NCBI RefSeq assembly: GCF_900107015.1
Contig: NZ_FNOI01000002.1
Location: 620,001-684,000 of the forward strand
Reading direction: 5' to 3'
Length of the DNA stretch: 64,000 bases
From: Litoreibacter albidus
GTDB lineage: Bacteria; Pseudomonadota; Alphaproteobacteria; Rhodobacterales; Rhodobacteraceae
Both the position numbers and the translations under genes were made by a program. Position 1 is the stretch's first letter. Each line of letters opens with the position of its first letter. Positions 20,430-28,220 of the stretch are shown piece after piece. The notes under the pieces are model-generated. The model was given only the letters and a program-made list of their open reading frames with translations. It made no database searches and was not told where the DNA came from.

Positions 20430-21454
20430 GCTTAAAAGACAAGCTCCAAGCGCAGGCGCTTGCGGAAGGCTTTGCGAAAATGGGTGTTTGTCGGCCCGAT
20501 GCGATACCGCAGGCACCGGAGCGCCTGAAGGCATATGTGGATGATGGGCGCCACGGCCAGATGGGGTGGATGGCGGAGCGTATGACGTGGCGCGCCAACC
20601 CTGCCGCACTGTGGCCCGAAGCGCGATCGGTGATCATGCTTGCTGAGGTCTACACCCCCGATCAGGACCCGCTGGAGATACTCACGCATCGCGATAGCGC
20701 TGCGATCTCGGTCTACGCGCAGAACAAAGACTACCATGATCTAGTCAAAAAGCGTCTCAAGCGCGTTGGTCGCTGGCTGATTGAGCAAGCGGAGGATGTG
20801 GAGATAAAGGTGTTCGTAGACACCGCTCCGGTTATGGAAAAACCTCTCGCTGCCGCCGCAGGACTGGGTTGGCAGGGCAAGCATACGAACCTTCTGTCGC
20901 GTGATCTGGGGAATTGGTTTTTCCTTGGCGCGATTTTCACAACTCTAGAATTAGACCCTGATATCGCCCAAACTGACAATTGCGGTAGCTGCACAGCTTG
21001 CTTGGATATTTGCCCGACGAGTGCCTTCCCTGCCCCGTTCCAACTGGATGCCCGCCGGTGCATTTCCTATCTGACGATCGAGCATAAGGGGCCTGTTGCC
21101 GAAGACTTGCGCGAACGGATGGGCAACCACATCTACGGCTGCGATGATTGCCTTGCCGTGTGCCCGTGGAACAAGTTTGCGCAGGACGCGACAGAAATGC
21201 GCTATGCGGCACGGGATGAATTGCGCGCCCCGAAGTTAGCCGACCTCGCGGGGCTAGACGACGCTGAATTCCGGCTGAAGTTTTCAGGTTCTCCCATCAA
21301 GCGTATCGGGCGTGATCGTTTTATACGAAACGTGCTTTACGCGATCGGGAACTCCGGCAACCCTGCCCTTGTCGCGCATGCGCAGCAGCATCTTAATGAT
21401 CCGGACGTCGCCGTCGCCGACGCCGCCCGCTGGGCCGTAGAAAGGTTATCCTAA
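20426..21454 (+). CDS. queG: Epoxyqueuosine reductase
   Basis: A 342-residue cobalamin-dependent iron-sulfur enzyme. Two ferredoxin-type clusters are clear: [15 protein letters not shown] and [11 protein letters not shown]. The N-terminal domain holds the cofactor, and a HEAT-like tail follows. It reduces epoxyqueuosine to queuosine in tRNA anticodons, the last step of Q synthesis. The start is TTG inside the GST stop, and the stop shares bases with the next ATG (TAATG), so GST-queG-SDR form one coupled operon. Confidence 0.95.
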   Translation: MSLKDKLQAQALAEGFAKMGVCRPDAIPQAPERLKAYVDDGRHGQMGWMAERMTWRANPAALWPEARSVIMLAEVYTPDQDPLEILTHRDSAAISVYAQNKDYHDLVKKRLKRVGRWLIEQAEDVEIKVFVDTAPVMEKPLAAAAGLGWQGKHTNLLSRDLGNWFFLGAIFTTLELDPDIAQTDNCGSCTACLDICPTSAFPAPFQLDARRCISYLTIEHKGPVAEDLRERMGNHIYGCDDCLAVCPWNKFAQDATEMRYAARDELRAPKLADLAGLDDAEFRLKFSGSPIKRIGRDRFIRNVLYAIGNSGNPALVAHAQQHLNDPDVAVADAARWAVERLS

Positions 21455-22323
21455 TGCCGCATCTGTTAAGTTTCGGGCACGGTTATTCTGCCCGCGCCTT
21501 ATCGCCGTTGCTTCTGCAAAAAGGCTGGACGGTCACTGGCACCACTAGGTCCGCTGACAAAGCACAGGCGCTACAAGCAGAAGGCGTGCAATCTGTCGTC
21601 TGGCCGGGGTTTGATATGGGCGAACACCTGTCAAAGGCCACGCACGTGCTGATTTCGGCGGGCCCTAATGACGATGGCGACCCAGTACTGCACGCATTGC
21701 GCGATGAAATTGCAAAGGTTGCGGGGCAACTTGAATGGGTCGGTTACCTGTCCACCACTGGTGTTTACGGCGACCATAATGGCGGCTGGGTCGACGAGAC
21801 GACGCCGCTATCGCCCTCCACAAAACGCGGTCAGCTTAGGGTGGAGGCAGAGGCGGGATGGCACGAATTGGCGGCGGAGACTGGCCTGCCGCTTCACATC
21901 TTCCGGCTTGCAGGAATATACGGTCCCGGTCGTGGCCCTTTCTCGAAGGTGAGAAAGGGAACTGCGCGTCGGATTATCAAAGAGAATCAGGTTTTTAGTC
22001 GCATTCACGTCGACGATATTGCGCAAGTTTTGGAGGCGTCAATTCGCCAACCAAACGCGGGCGCGGTCTACAATCTTTGCGATGACGACGCCGCGCCACC
22101 GCAAGATGTGATCGGTTACGCGGCAAAGCTGTTGGGCCTGCCATTGCCGGAGGCCGTACCGTTCGAGAGTGCGGGGATGTCACCTATGGCACGAAGCTTT
22201 TACGCGGAATCGAAACGGGTCAGAAACGACCTGATCAAAACAGAACTCGGCGTCCGCTTGCTCTACCCCGATTACCGCAGCGGGCTAAATGCGCTGCTTG
22301 AGGCTGATAACACATCGGTGTGA
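21454..22323 (+). CDS. NAD(P)-dependent epimerase/SDR family protein (YeeZ-like)
   Basis: A 289-residue atypical short-chain dehydrogenase. The N-terminal LSFGHGYSARAL replaces the usual GxxGxxG Rossmann motif in the manner of YeeZ-type proteins; STTGVYGDHNGGWVDE and LAGIYGPGRGPF follow. No classical YxxxK is obvious. The reaction is unknown. ATG overlaps the queG stop. This gene is often found behind queG in related bacteria, as far as I recall. Confidence 0.85.
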   Translation: MPHLLSFGHGYSARALSPLLLQKGWTVTGTTRSADKAQALQAEGVQSVVWPGFDMGEHLSKATHVLISAGPNDDGDPVLHALRDEIAKVAGQLEWVGYLSTTGVYGDHNGGWVDETTPLSPSTKRGQLRVEAEAGWHELAAETGLPLHIFRLAGIYGPGRGPFSKVRKGTARRIIKENQVFSRIHVDDIAQVLEASIRQPNAGAVYNLCDDDAAPPQDVIGYAAKLLGLPLPEAVPFESAGMSPMARSFYAESKRVRNDLIKTELGVRLLYPDYRSGLNALLEADNTSV

Positions 22324-22381
22324 CGACCAACTTAATGGATTTCGGCACGTAGTTTTTGCGCTATAACCGGAAAAAAACGGG

Positions 22382-22891
22382 ATGGTAACTTTGATGCGTT
22401 TGGTAGTTTTGCGGGGCCTGTTGCTGGCCTGTGTACTTGTTCTTTCGGCCTGTTCGTCGAAGTTTGCGACTTATAATGGCCCTGAGGTCACGAAAGTGGA
22501 AATTTTCAAAAGCCAGCGGCTGCTGCGTGTGTTCCACGGAAACCGCCTGCTGAAGTCCTACGACGTTGAGTTGGGATTTGGCGCGACGGGCCATAAGCAG
22601 TTCGAAGGCGACGGTCGCACACCCGAAGGGCGCTACACCATTGATAAGCGCAACCCGAATAGTTCGTTCTATCTGTCATTGGGGATTTCCTACCCGAACG
22701 CGGCCGATAAGGCCTTCGCGGCGTCTCACGGCAAATCGCCGGGTGGTGATATTTTCATCCACGGCCAGCCGAACAAAAAAGGAAAACGCGGCCCAGATTG
22801 GACCGCGGGATGTATCGCTGTAACGAACCGCGAAATGCGCCAGCTTTACGCGATGGTAAAAGACGGAACAGTCATCGACATATTCCCGTAA
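22382..22891 (+). CDS. L,D-transpeptidase (YkuD family) lipoprotein
   Basis: A 169-residue protein. The signal peptide ends in LSAC (Cys24), a lipobox. The YkuD domain has His127 in IFIHGQP and catalytic Cys144 in TAGCIAVTN. Such enzymes form 3-3 crosslinks in peptidoglycan or attach proteins to it. An ATG at 22394 is an alternative start. The stop is followed at once by a perfect hairpin shared with the convergent CAP gene. Confidence 0.92.
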   Translation: MVTLMRLVVLRGLLLACVLVLSACSSKFATYNGPEVTKVEIFKSQRLLRVFHGNRLLKSYDVELGFGATGHKQFEGDGRTPEGRYTIDKRNPNSSFYLSLGISYPNAADKAFAASHGKSPGGDIFIHGQPNKKGKRGPDWTAGCIAVTNREMRQLYAMVKDGTVIDIFP

Positions 22892-22892
22892 G

Positions 22893-22912
22893 CGGGCAGC
22901 CTTAGCTGCCCG
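22893..22912. terminator. Hairpin between convergent L,D-transpeptidase and CAP genes
   Basis: CGGGCAGC and GCTGCCCG form a perfect eight-pair stem with loop CTTA. The minus-strand CAP stop codon is inside the loop, so the stem covers that gene's last two codons. It could serve both genes; no T tract follows. Confidence 0.5.
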
Positions 22913-23411
22913 TTACCATCGTCCACCAGATTTTGCCGTTTGGTTCTTGGTACCAAGAAAAGCCCAACTTGTTGGCGCGTGGGGACAGGATCACCTCGCG
23001 CGTCGGCGGGGTCTCCATCCACGCGGCAACTGTTTCGGTTTCATTCTCGTAAGTCTCCGAGATGTTTTCGCCGATCATCTGACCTTCGTAGCCAGTGCGT
23101 GCCACGCGATCCAGCGGGGACGACCCGTCAGAGCCAAAATGCCAAGGGCGGTTTTGAACCGACATATCGCGCGAGTGCGTTGCCGCAGCAGCAGTCAACT
23201 TGCTGTCCAATTCCAGTGCGTTACGACCAGCGGCAACCCGCAGGGCGTTCACTGAATCGAGTACGCGGAACTGAATTTTCGCCGTGTCGTTCGCCTTGAT
23301 GCGGTAAACGCGCGGCAATGGTTTGCCGTCCGGACCGACGGTTGGGCCGATTGGGGTACATGCAGCCAGCGCCAGAAACGCTGAAGTTAGGATGAGGAGT
23401 AGTCTAGCCAT
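22902..23411 (-). CDS. CAP-domain (SCP/PR-1-like) lipoprotein
   Basis: A 169-residue protein with a signal peptide ending in LAAC (Cys18), so probably a lipoprotein. The CAP domain is recognisable by LDSVNALRVAAGR, THSRDMSVQNRPWHFG and IGENISETY, with the conserved His and Glu pair. Bacterial CAP proteins are mostly of unknown role in the envelope. It is divergent from the second L,D-transpeptidase and convergent with the first. Confidence 0.9.
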   Translation of the reverse strand: MARLLLILTSAFLALAACTPIGPTVGPDGKPLPRVYRIKANDTAKIQFRVLDSVNALRVAAGRNALELDSKLTAAAATHSRDMSVQNRPWHFGSDGSSPLDRVARTGYEGQMIGENISETYENETETVAAWMETPPTREVILSPRANKLGFSWYQEPNGKIWWTMVTGS

Positions 23412-23507
23412 GCCAATTATTCCTTAGAATTTTGACAATCCTTAAACCGATCCGTAGGGCTGTTCAAACGCAGTGGTGTAAAATGGCCGATCACTAGATG
23501 GTTTGAT

Positions 23508-23536
23508 TTGTGATTGAGGCATTCTCGCCATATTAA
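23508..23536 (+). promoter_or_regulatory. Possible promoter of the Tat-type L,D-transpeptidase gene
   Basis: TTGTGA (23508-23513), 17-base spacer, TATTAA (23531-23536), followed 33 bases later by the GTG start with AGGAGG in between. Each hexamer matches four of six consensus bases. Confidence 0.35.
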
Positions 23537-23569
23537 CATAGAGTGTATTTACTTTAGGAGGGTAGTTCC

Positions 23570-24172
23570 GTGAGCAATACGAAATTGATCGGCCTAAATC
23601 GCCGCAACTTTATTCTTTCCGCAGGGGCAGCGGCGACCGGCTTGGCCTCGCCCGCGATTGCGCAGTCCATCGCCAGTAGCGATGTGGTTGAACGCGATGT
23701 GACCGATGTTGTGAACCGCAATGTGTCGAGTTTTCGGTCGCTAGAGTGGCAGCCTTACTTCAGCAATCTCAGGAAAGGCGCGATTTTGGTCGATATCGAC
23801 AGCCGCGCTTTGCACATGTGGACAGAAGATGGCGGATACAAGCTTTACCCGTCTTCCGTGCCTCAGTCAGAGGATTTGACCCGACGCGGCCGGACAAGCA
23901 TCATCCGCAAAGTTGACGGCCCAACATGGAGCCCAACCCCGGCGATGTTAAGGCGGAACCCCGACTGGCCGCCGTTTGTGCCCGCCGGACCTGACAATCC
24001 ACTTGGCACGCACGCGCTCTACCTGACGTGGACGTATTACCGGATCCACGGGACCCATGATACGCGCAAAATCGGGCGCAAATCCTCGAACGGCTGCATC
24101 GGCTTGTTCAATGAGCACATCGCCGAGGTTTACGCCAAGGCAAAAGTGGGCACTCAAGTGTTGCTTATTTGA
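23570..24172 (+). CDS. L,D-transpeptidase (YkuD family), probably Tat-exported
   Basis: A 200-residue protein. The N-terminus NRRNFILSAGAAATGLA is a twin-arginine signal, with cleavage likely after AIAQ (about residue 32). The YkuD domain has His160 in RIHGTHD and Cys176 in SSNGCIGLFNEH. It crosslinks peptidoglycan in the periplasm. The GTG start is set by a strong AGGAGG nine bases upstream. A short inverted repeat CGACA...TGTCG follows the stop. It is a second, distinct enzyme beside the lipoprotein type 1 kb upstream. Confidence 0.93.
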   Translation: MSNTKLIGLNRRNFILSAGAAATGLASPAIAQSIASSDVVERDVTDVVNRNVSSFRSLEWQPYFSNLRKGAILVDIDSRALHMWTEDGGYKLYPSSVPQSEDLTRRGRTSIIRKVDGPTWSPTPAMLRRNPDWPPFVPAGPDNPLGTHALYLTWTYYRIHGTHDTRKIGRKSSNGCIGLFNEHIAEVYAKAKVGTQVLLI

Positions 24173-24328
24173 CGACATTTTGTCGGTTCGACACAGGCCT
24201 GCCTCATCCTCCCATTGTGTTGAGCGAAGAATCTTGGTTATAGGAGGTAACGAGATACTGTCTTGGGTGTCTGTGAATGGACCGGATAGTCTGGGTTCAG
24301 CAGACGTGTCTTGGAAGGATATATAGAG

Positions 24329-24508
24329 ATGAAAAAAATCGTACTTGCCGCCGCTTTCACTGTTGCTGCTTCTTCTGCTTTCGCTGGCAGCTTGTCTGAC
24401 CCGATCATCGAAGAGCCAATTATCGAAGCAACGACTTCTTCTTCGGCTGGTGGCATTCTGATCCCACTGCTGTTCCTGGTTCTGGCTGCTGCAGCTGCTT
24501 CTTCCTAA
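24329..24508 (+). CDS. Small secreted protein with hydrophobic C-terminus, 59 aa
   Basis: A Sec signal peptide (Lys-Lys, hydrophobic run, AFAG cleavage near residue 19) is followed by an acidic linker with the repeat DPIIEEPIIEA, a Thr/Ser run, Gly-Gly, and a hydrophobic stretch GGILIPLLFLVLAAAAA that ends at the C-terminus. The mature form of about 40 residues would be a tiny single-span or membrane-inserting peptide. I recall similar proteins in roseobacters but no function. It has its own upstream region of about 155 bases and a strong terminator, suggesting a well-expressed single gene. Confidence 0.75.
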   Translation: MKKIVLAAAFTVAASSAFAGSLSDPIIEEPIIEATTSSSAGGILIPLLFLVLAAAAASS

Positions 24509-24531
24509 GCGCACGCTAAACCAAGTTTTTG

Positions 24532-24561
24532 AAAAGGCGTCCGAGTAATCGGGCGCCTTTT
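24532..24561 (+). terminator. Rho-independent terminator after the 59-aa protein gene
   Basis: AAAAGGCGTCCGA and TCGGGCGCCTTTT form a 13-pair stem (one G-T pair) with loop GTAA and end in a T run. On the other strand it can also end rlmN-antisense transcription. Confidence 0.88.
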
Positions 24562-24580
24562 CTACGTTTAGCGCCTTTTT

Positions 24581-25774
24581 CTAGGCGTCAGGAAGTCCGG
24601 CTTCGCTTTCGATCTGCTTGCGCGACTTGCGGGCGCGTTCCGTCGCGGATTTCAATTGACCGCAGGCGGCCATGATGTCCTCGCCACGTGGTTTGCGCAC
24701 AGGTGATGCATAACCGGCTTGATATACGATCTCGGAAAACGCGCGGATGCGGTTATTCGATGAACGCTCATAAGGGGCGCCGGGCCATTCGTTGAACGGG
24801 ATCAGGTTGATCTTTGCCGGAATGCCCTTGATCAGTTCGACCAGTCGATGCGCATCTTCATCTGTGTCGTTCACGCCCTTCAGCATCACATATTCGAACG
24901 TGATTCGTTCGCTATTGGACGCTTTTGGATATGCGCGTAACGCGCCCAGCAGTTCCTCAATGTTCCATTTCTTGTTAATCGGCACCAGGGTGTCGCGCAC
25001 TTCGTCAGTCGTCGCGTGGAAAGAAACCGCCAGCAGACAGCCAATTTCTTGTGCGGTCCGGGCGATCTCGGGAACCACGCCGGATGTTGAAAGTGTGATG
25101 CGGCGGCGTGACAGGCTGATGCCCTCCGGGTCCATCGCGATTTTCATCGCGTCGCGCACGTTCTCGAAATTGTAGAGCGGCTCCCCCATGCCCATCAAAA
25201 CGATGTTGGACAGTTTGCGGCGGGCCTCGTCGTTTGGATTGTGGCCTGGTTCCGGCCACTCGCCCAAGTCGTCGCGGGCCAACATGACTTGGCCAATAAT
25301 CTCACCAGCTGTCAGATTACGTACCAGTTTTTGTGTCCCAGTGTGGCAGAAGGAGCAGGTGAGCGTGCAACCGACTTGGCTGGAGATACACAGCGTGCCG
25401 CGATCTTCTTCGGGAATGTAGACGACTTCTACTTCGTGACCGCCCGCAATCCGCACCAGATATTTGCGGGTGCCGTCTGTGCTAACCTGACGGGTCACAA
25501 CCTCGGGCAGGGAAATTTCGAACTTGCCGGCAAGCAGCGCACGGTAGTCTTTCGACAGGTTTGTCATGCTGTCAAAGTCGCGCACGCCCTTTTGGTAGAG
25601 CCATTGCCAGACCTGACCGGCCCGCATTTTAGACTGCTTTTCGGGTGTCCCGGCTTCAATCAAAGCGTTGCGCAGCTGATCGCGGGTAAGCCCAATCAAG
25701 TTGGTCCGCGCACTGTCGGGCAGTTTGCGGGGAATGGTCACTAGGTCTTGTGTGATCGGAGCAGTCGCTGACAT
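24581..25774 (-). CDS. rlmN: Dual-specificity RNA methyltransferase RlmN
   Basis: A 397-residue radical-SAM enzyme. The cluster motif is Cys136-X3-Cys140-X2-Cys143 (GCTLTCSFC), with the GMGEPLYN motif for SAM and the second catalytic cysteine at Cys371 (MAACGQL). It methylates C2 of A2503 in 23S rRNA and A37 of some tRNAs. Length and motifs are standard. The C-terminus is a basic tail. It stands alone; 42 bases separate it from the Hint-like gene upstream. Confidence 0.97.
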   Translation of the reverse strand: MSATAPITQDLVTIPRKLPDSARTNLIGLTRDQLRNALIEAGTPEKQSKMRAGQVWQWLYQKGVRDFDSMTNLSKDYRALLAGKFEISLPEVVTRQVSTDGTRKYLVRIAGGHEVEVVYIPEEDRGTLCISSQVGCTLTCSFCHTGTQKLVRNLTAGEIIGQVMLARDDLGEWPEPGHNPNDEARRKLSNIVLMGMGEPLYNFENVRDAMKIAMDPEGISLSRRRITLSTSGVVPEIARTAQEIGCLLAVSFHATTDEVRDTLVPINKKWNIEELLGALRAYPKASNSERITFEYVMLKGVNDTDEDAHRLVELIKGIPAKINLIPFNEWPGAPYERSSNNRIRAFSEIVYQAGYASPVRKPRGEDIMAACGQLKSATERARKSRKQIESEAGLPDA

Positions 25775-25816
25775 CGGAGCCTCACTGAGAGCGGGAAGGC
25801 CGCCGAATACACTAAA

Positions 25817-26431
25817 TCAGTGTAAAGGGAAACCGTAGGAGTTCTGTTCAGGTACGACTTGGGGGCGCACAAGGCCACACGCAAGACGTGCTTCCTCAGC
25901 GGAAAGGGCAGGGCGCGAACCGGGCTGTCCCGTGGGGCCAAGATCAACCGCCATGTTCCCACAATATAGTAGATGGCTTTGCAGGAAGCCTAGCGACACA
26001 TAAGTCACCGCGCGCAACCCTTCGACTTGGCGCACGTTGCCAATGCCGATCAGGTCTTTGGCCGAAACGAGCACCTCCCGGGCGGAGAAAAGCACGTCGA
26101 ACATTTGGTGGCGCAACGCGATCCGTTGATCGGGCGCAAGATAAAGATCGGCACATGGGCGGTCGCCGCCAAAGGTTCCTGCAGGGATATGAATGGGGGA
26201 TCTGGCAGCCTGCGCGATCAGGTCAACATCCCTGAATGCCACGCATTTCACGGTTTGCATGCCAAGGTCTTTGGTTAGGACGCGGTCACCTGCCTTCAAA
26301 TCCTCCACAAACTGCTCGCCTGAACTGGTCATGAGAGGTGTGCCGACGCTAAGCCCTGCGGGTGACAGCCGGACGGCGGTAACCTTCTTGGAAGCGGGAA
26401 GGCGGATCGGGGTGGTGTTGGGAGTCGTCAT
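25817..26431 (-). CDS. Hint-domain-like protein lacking the catalytic cysteine, 204 aa
   Basis: A 204-residue protein with a Hint_2-type core: SVGTPLMTSSGEQFVEDL then AGDRVLTKD, and a later LYLAPDQRIALR that matches the block-B histidine region (here Gln-Arg, so the usual TPDH-like step is altered). In active Hint domains a cysteine begins the CFTxGT motif; here the aligned position is Gly26 (GLSVGT). It has no signal peptide. Many Rhodobacteraceae encode Hint_2 proteins of unknown use, often with secretion repeats; none are attached here. It may be a structural or regulatory relic. Hydrolysis or splicing is unlikely. Confidence 0.8.
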   Translation of the reverse strand: MTTPNTTPIRLPASKKVTAVRLSPAGLSVGTPLMTSSGEQFVEDLKAGDRVLTKDLGMQTVKCVAFRDVDLIAQAARSPIHIPAGTFGGDRPCADLYLAPDQRIALRHQMFDVLFSAREVLVSAKDLIGIGNVRQVEGLRAVTYVSLGFLQSHLLYCGNMAVDLGPTGQPGSRPALSAEEARLACGLVRPQVVPEQNSYGFPLH

Positions 26432-26473
26432 ATGGTGCTGCCTGTTGGCCGGTTACCCCGGTCTTAGTGTGGA

Positions 26474-26510
26474 AAAGTTAAGAGGCCTTGGCAGCCGACC
26501 CCTTAACTTT
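26474..26510. repeat. Inverted repeat between IalB-like and Hint-like genes
   Basis: AAAGTTAAGAGG and CCCCTTAACTTT pair over 12 positions with one mismatch, around a 13-base loop. It sits 16 bases after the IalB-like stop and 43 bases before the Hint-like start, both on the minus strand. It could end transcription of the first gene or be an operator for the second; no T run follows. Confidence 0.55.
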
Positions 26511-26526
26511 GAAAAATTTGTCTAAA

Positions 26527-27057
26527 CTACCCGCCGCAGCGCTTCGATGCGTCCTCTAGCGCGGCGGTGAAGCCGAGCAGGGAGAAGGAGTCTTTCGTCG
26601 TTGTGCCGCGCTTCGACACGCCGGTGACAACCGCGCTAGAGCCGCGCTTCATCGCAGAGATGATTTTGTTGTCGTCGGCAGGGGTCGGGGCCCACGCCGT
26701 TTCGTTGCTGGTGAACAGCTCAAATGTGCTGCCGCCAATCTCAAGGCTGACTGTGGCGCCATCCGGATAGGGGTAGCCGCCGGTGAAGGAGACTTCGCCA
26801 AGCTTGCCGGCACCAGGCCAGTAGCTGACGAACATCAAGGTGTCGCCACGGGTCACAGCAACGACGCGGCCACCTTTGGTGTTCACAACTTCTTTGGGGC
26901 TAGAAACGATCCAACATTGTGTCGGGTTATCTTCGACAAAAACGCTCCAGTCCGTTTTGGACGCAACGCGGTTTGTTGACTGTTCCTGCGCGGAAAGGGG
27001 GCCAGTGGCCAGTACGAGGGCCGTGCTTAGGGCCATGCTTTGCAGCATATTTTTCAT
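26527..27057 (-). CDS. Invasion-associated locus B (IalB) family protein
   Basis: About 176 residues with a Sec signal peptide (cleavage near LSAQ, residue 23). The mature protein has the family look: TDWSVFVEDNPTQCWIVSSP, then a beta-rich body and a C-terminal helix ending in KRCGG, so Cys in QCW and near the C-terminus may pair. IalB of Bartonella aids erythrocyte invasion, but free-living alphaproteobacteria carry many paralogues with unknown periplasmic roles. I placed the start at ATG 27057, since the frame upstream to 27168 is basic and unlike a signal. Confidence 0.85.
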   Translation of the reverse strand: MKNMLQSMALSTALVLATGPLSAQEQSTNRVASKTDWSVFVEDNPTQCWIVSSPKEVVNTKGGRVVAVTRGDTLMFVSYWPGAGKLGEVSFTGGYPYPDGATVSLEIGGSTFELFTSNETAWAPTPADDNKIISAMKRGSSAVVTGVSKRGTTTKDSFSLLGFTAALEDASKRCGG

Positions 27058-27224
27058 GTATCTCACAGCTCCAGCTGTTTTTCTGCCTCTTGTGTGCCGA
27101 ACGATCCTTGGCGGATTCAATTTGTGCCGACACACTGTTATTATCTCGATTGCCAAACGATAGCCCACAATGCATGTGTTGGGAAAGGCTTATTGGCGGA
27201 TTTTCGCTTTAGAAGGAGGCGTCT

Positions 27225-28217
27225 ATGACACAACCCATCCCTATGGTCGAAATCTGGCGGGGCGACCTGCTTGAGTCACAACATATGGGCCATGCGGTGG
27301 TCTGCGATGCGGACGGTCAAGTGGTCGAATCTTGGGGTGATGACGAAAAGGTGATCTACCCAAGGTCGTCTTGCAAGATGTTACAGGCCCTTCCGCTGAT
27401 CGAAAGCGGGGCCGCCGACGCCTACGGGCTGACGCCGGAGCATCTGGCGCTGTCTTGCGCATCCCATCAGGGCGCCGCGATCCACACAGACCGTGTGCAG
27501 GTTTGGCTCAACGATCTGGGGTTGTCGGTTTCCGATTTTCGGTGTGGTCCGCAAAAACCATCCGATAAAGACGCTCATGAAGCACTGGTGCGGGCTGGCA
27601 AGGAACCTTGCCAAATTCACAACAACTGCTCTGGCAAACACTCCGGTTTTCTGACGCTGAACAAGCACCTCGGGACGGGTTCCGAATACGGGGAGGTCGA
27701 TCATCCCGTGCAACGCGCGGCGCGCGCATCTTTTGAGGAGATGACGGGTGAGACAGCGGAATTCTACGGCATCGACGGGTGCTCCGCCCCGAATTTCTCG
27801 ACCTCTGTGACGGGGCTGGCGCGGGCAATGGCACGTATGGCTAAGCCATCGGGCACAGGTGTGCGTGCGCAGGCCGCGACGCGTTTGGTAGACGCCATGC
27901 GGGCACATCCCGACTTGGTCGCGGGCGAGGGGCGCGCTTGCACTGAATTGATGCGCGCGATGGACGGAAAAGTTGCGATTAAGACCGGTGCGGAAGCCGT
28001 GTTCGTGGCGATCCTGCCGGAGCAAGGCTTGGGCATGGCGCTTAAAATTGTGGATGGCGGCACCCGCGCCGCCGAAGCCGCAATCGCGGCGCTTTTGGTG
28101 AAATACGGCGTGCTGGACGCCAACCACCCGATGGCGCGAAAGCGGATGCACGGCCCGATCCTGAACTGGAACGGTTTAAACACGGGCCATATCCGCATCA
28201 GCCCCGCGTTTATCTAA
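27225..28217 (+). CDS. L-asparaginase II-type (thermolabile, rhizobial type)
   Basis: A 330-residue protein of the PF06089 asparaginase II family, distinct from the E. coli AnsA/AnsB fold. Seen motifs: YPRSSCKMLQALPLIESGAA, LSCASHQGA, and NNCSGKHSGFL, the last two being beta-lactamase-like Ser/Lys signatures of this family. It hydrolyses asparagine to aspartate and ammonia. The ATG has a perfect AAGGAGG nine bases upstream. It is divergent from the IalB-like gene and its stop is three bases from that of the convergent histidine kinase. Confidence 0.92.
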   Translation: MTQPIPMVEIWRGDLLESQHMGHAVVCDADGQVVESWGDDEKVIYPRSSCKMLQALPLIESGAADAYGLTPEHLALSCASHQGAAIHTDRVQVWLNDLGLSVSDFRCGPQKPSDKDAHEALVRAGKEPCQIHNNCSGKHSGFLTLNKHLGTGSEYGEVDHPVQRAARASFEEMTGETAEFYGIDGCSAPNFSTSVTGLARAMARMAKPSGTGVRAQAATRLVDAMRAHPDLVAGEGRACTELMRAMDGKVAIKTGAEAVFVAILPEQGLGMALKIVDGGTRAAEAAIAALLVKYGVLDANHPMARKRMHGPILNWNGLNTGHIRISPAFI

Positions 28218-28220
28218 ACG

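Noticed and set aside
24242-24328. A short leader peptide before the 59-aa protein (AGGAGG at 24242)
   Set aside because: No start codon lies at a suitable distance from the AGGAGG; the open frame reaching 24326 lacks a convincing start.
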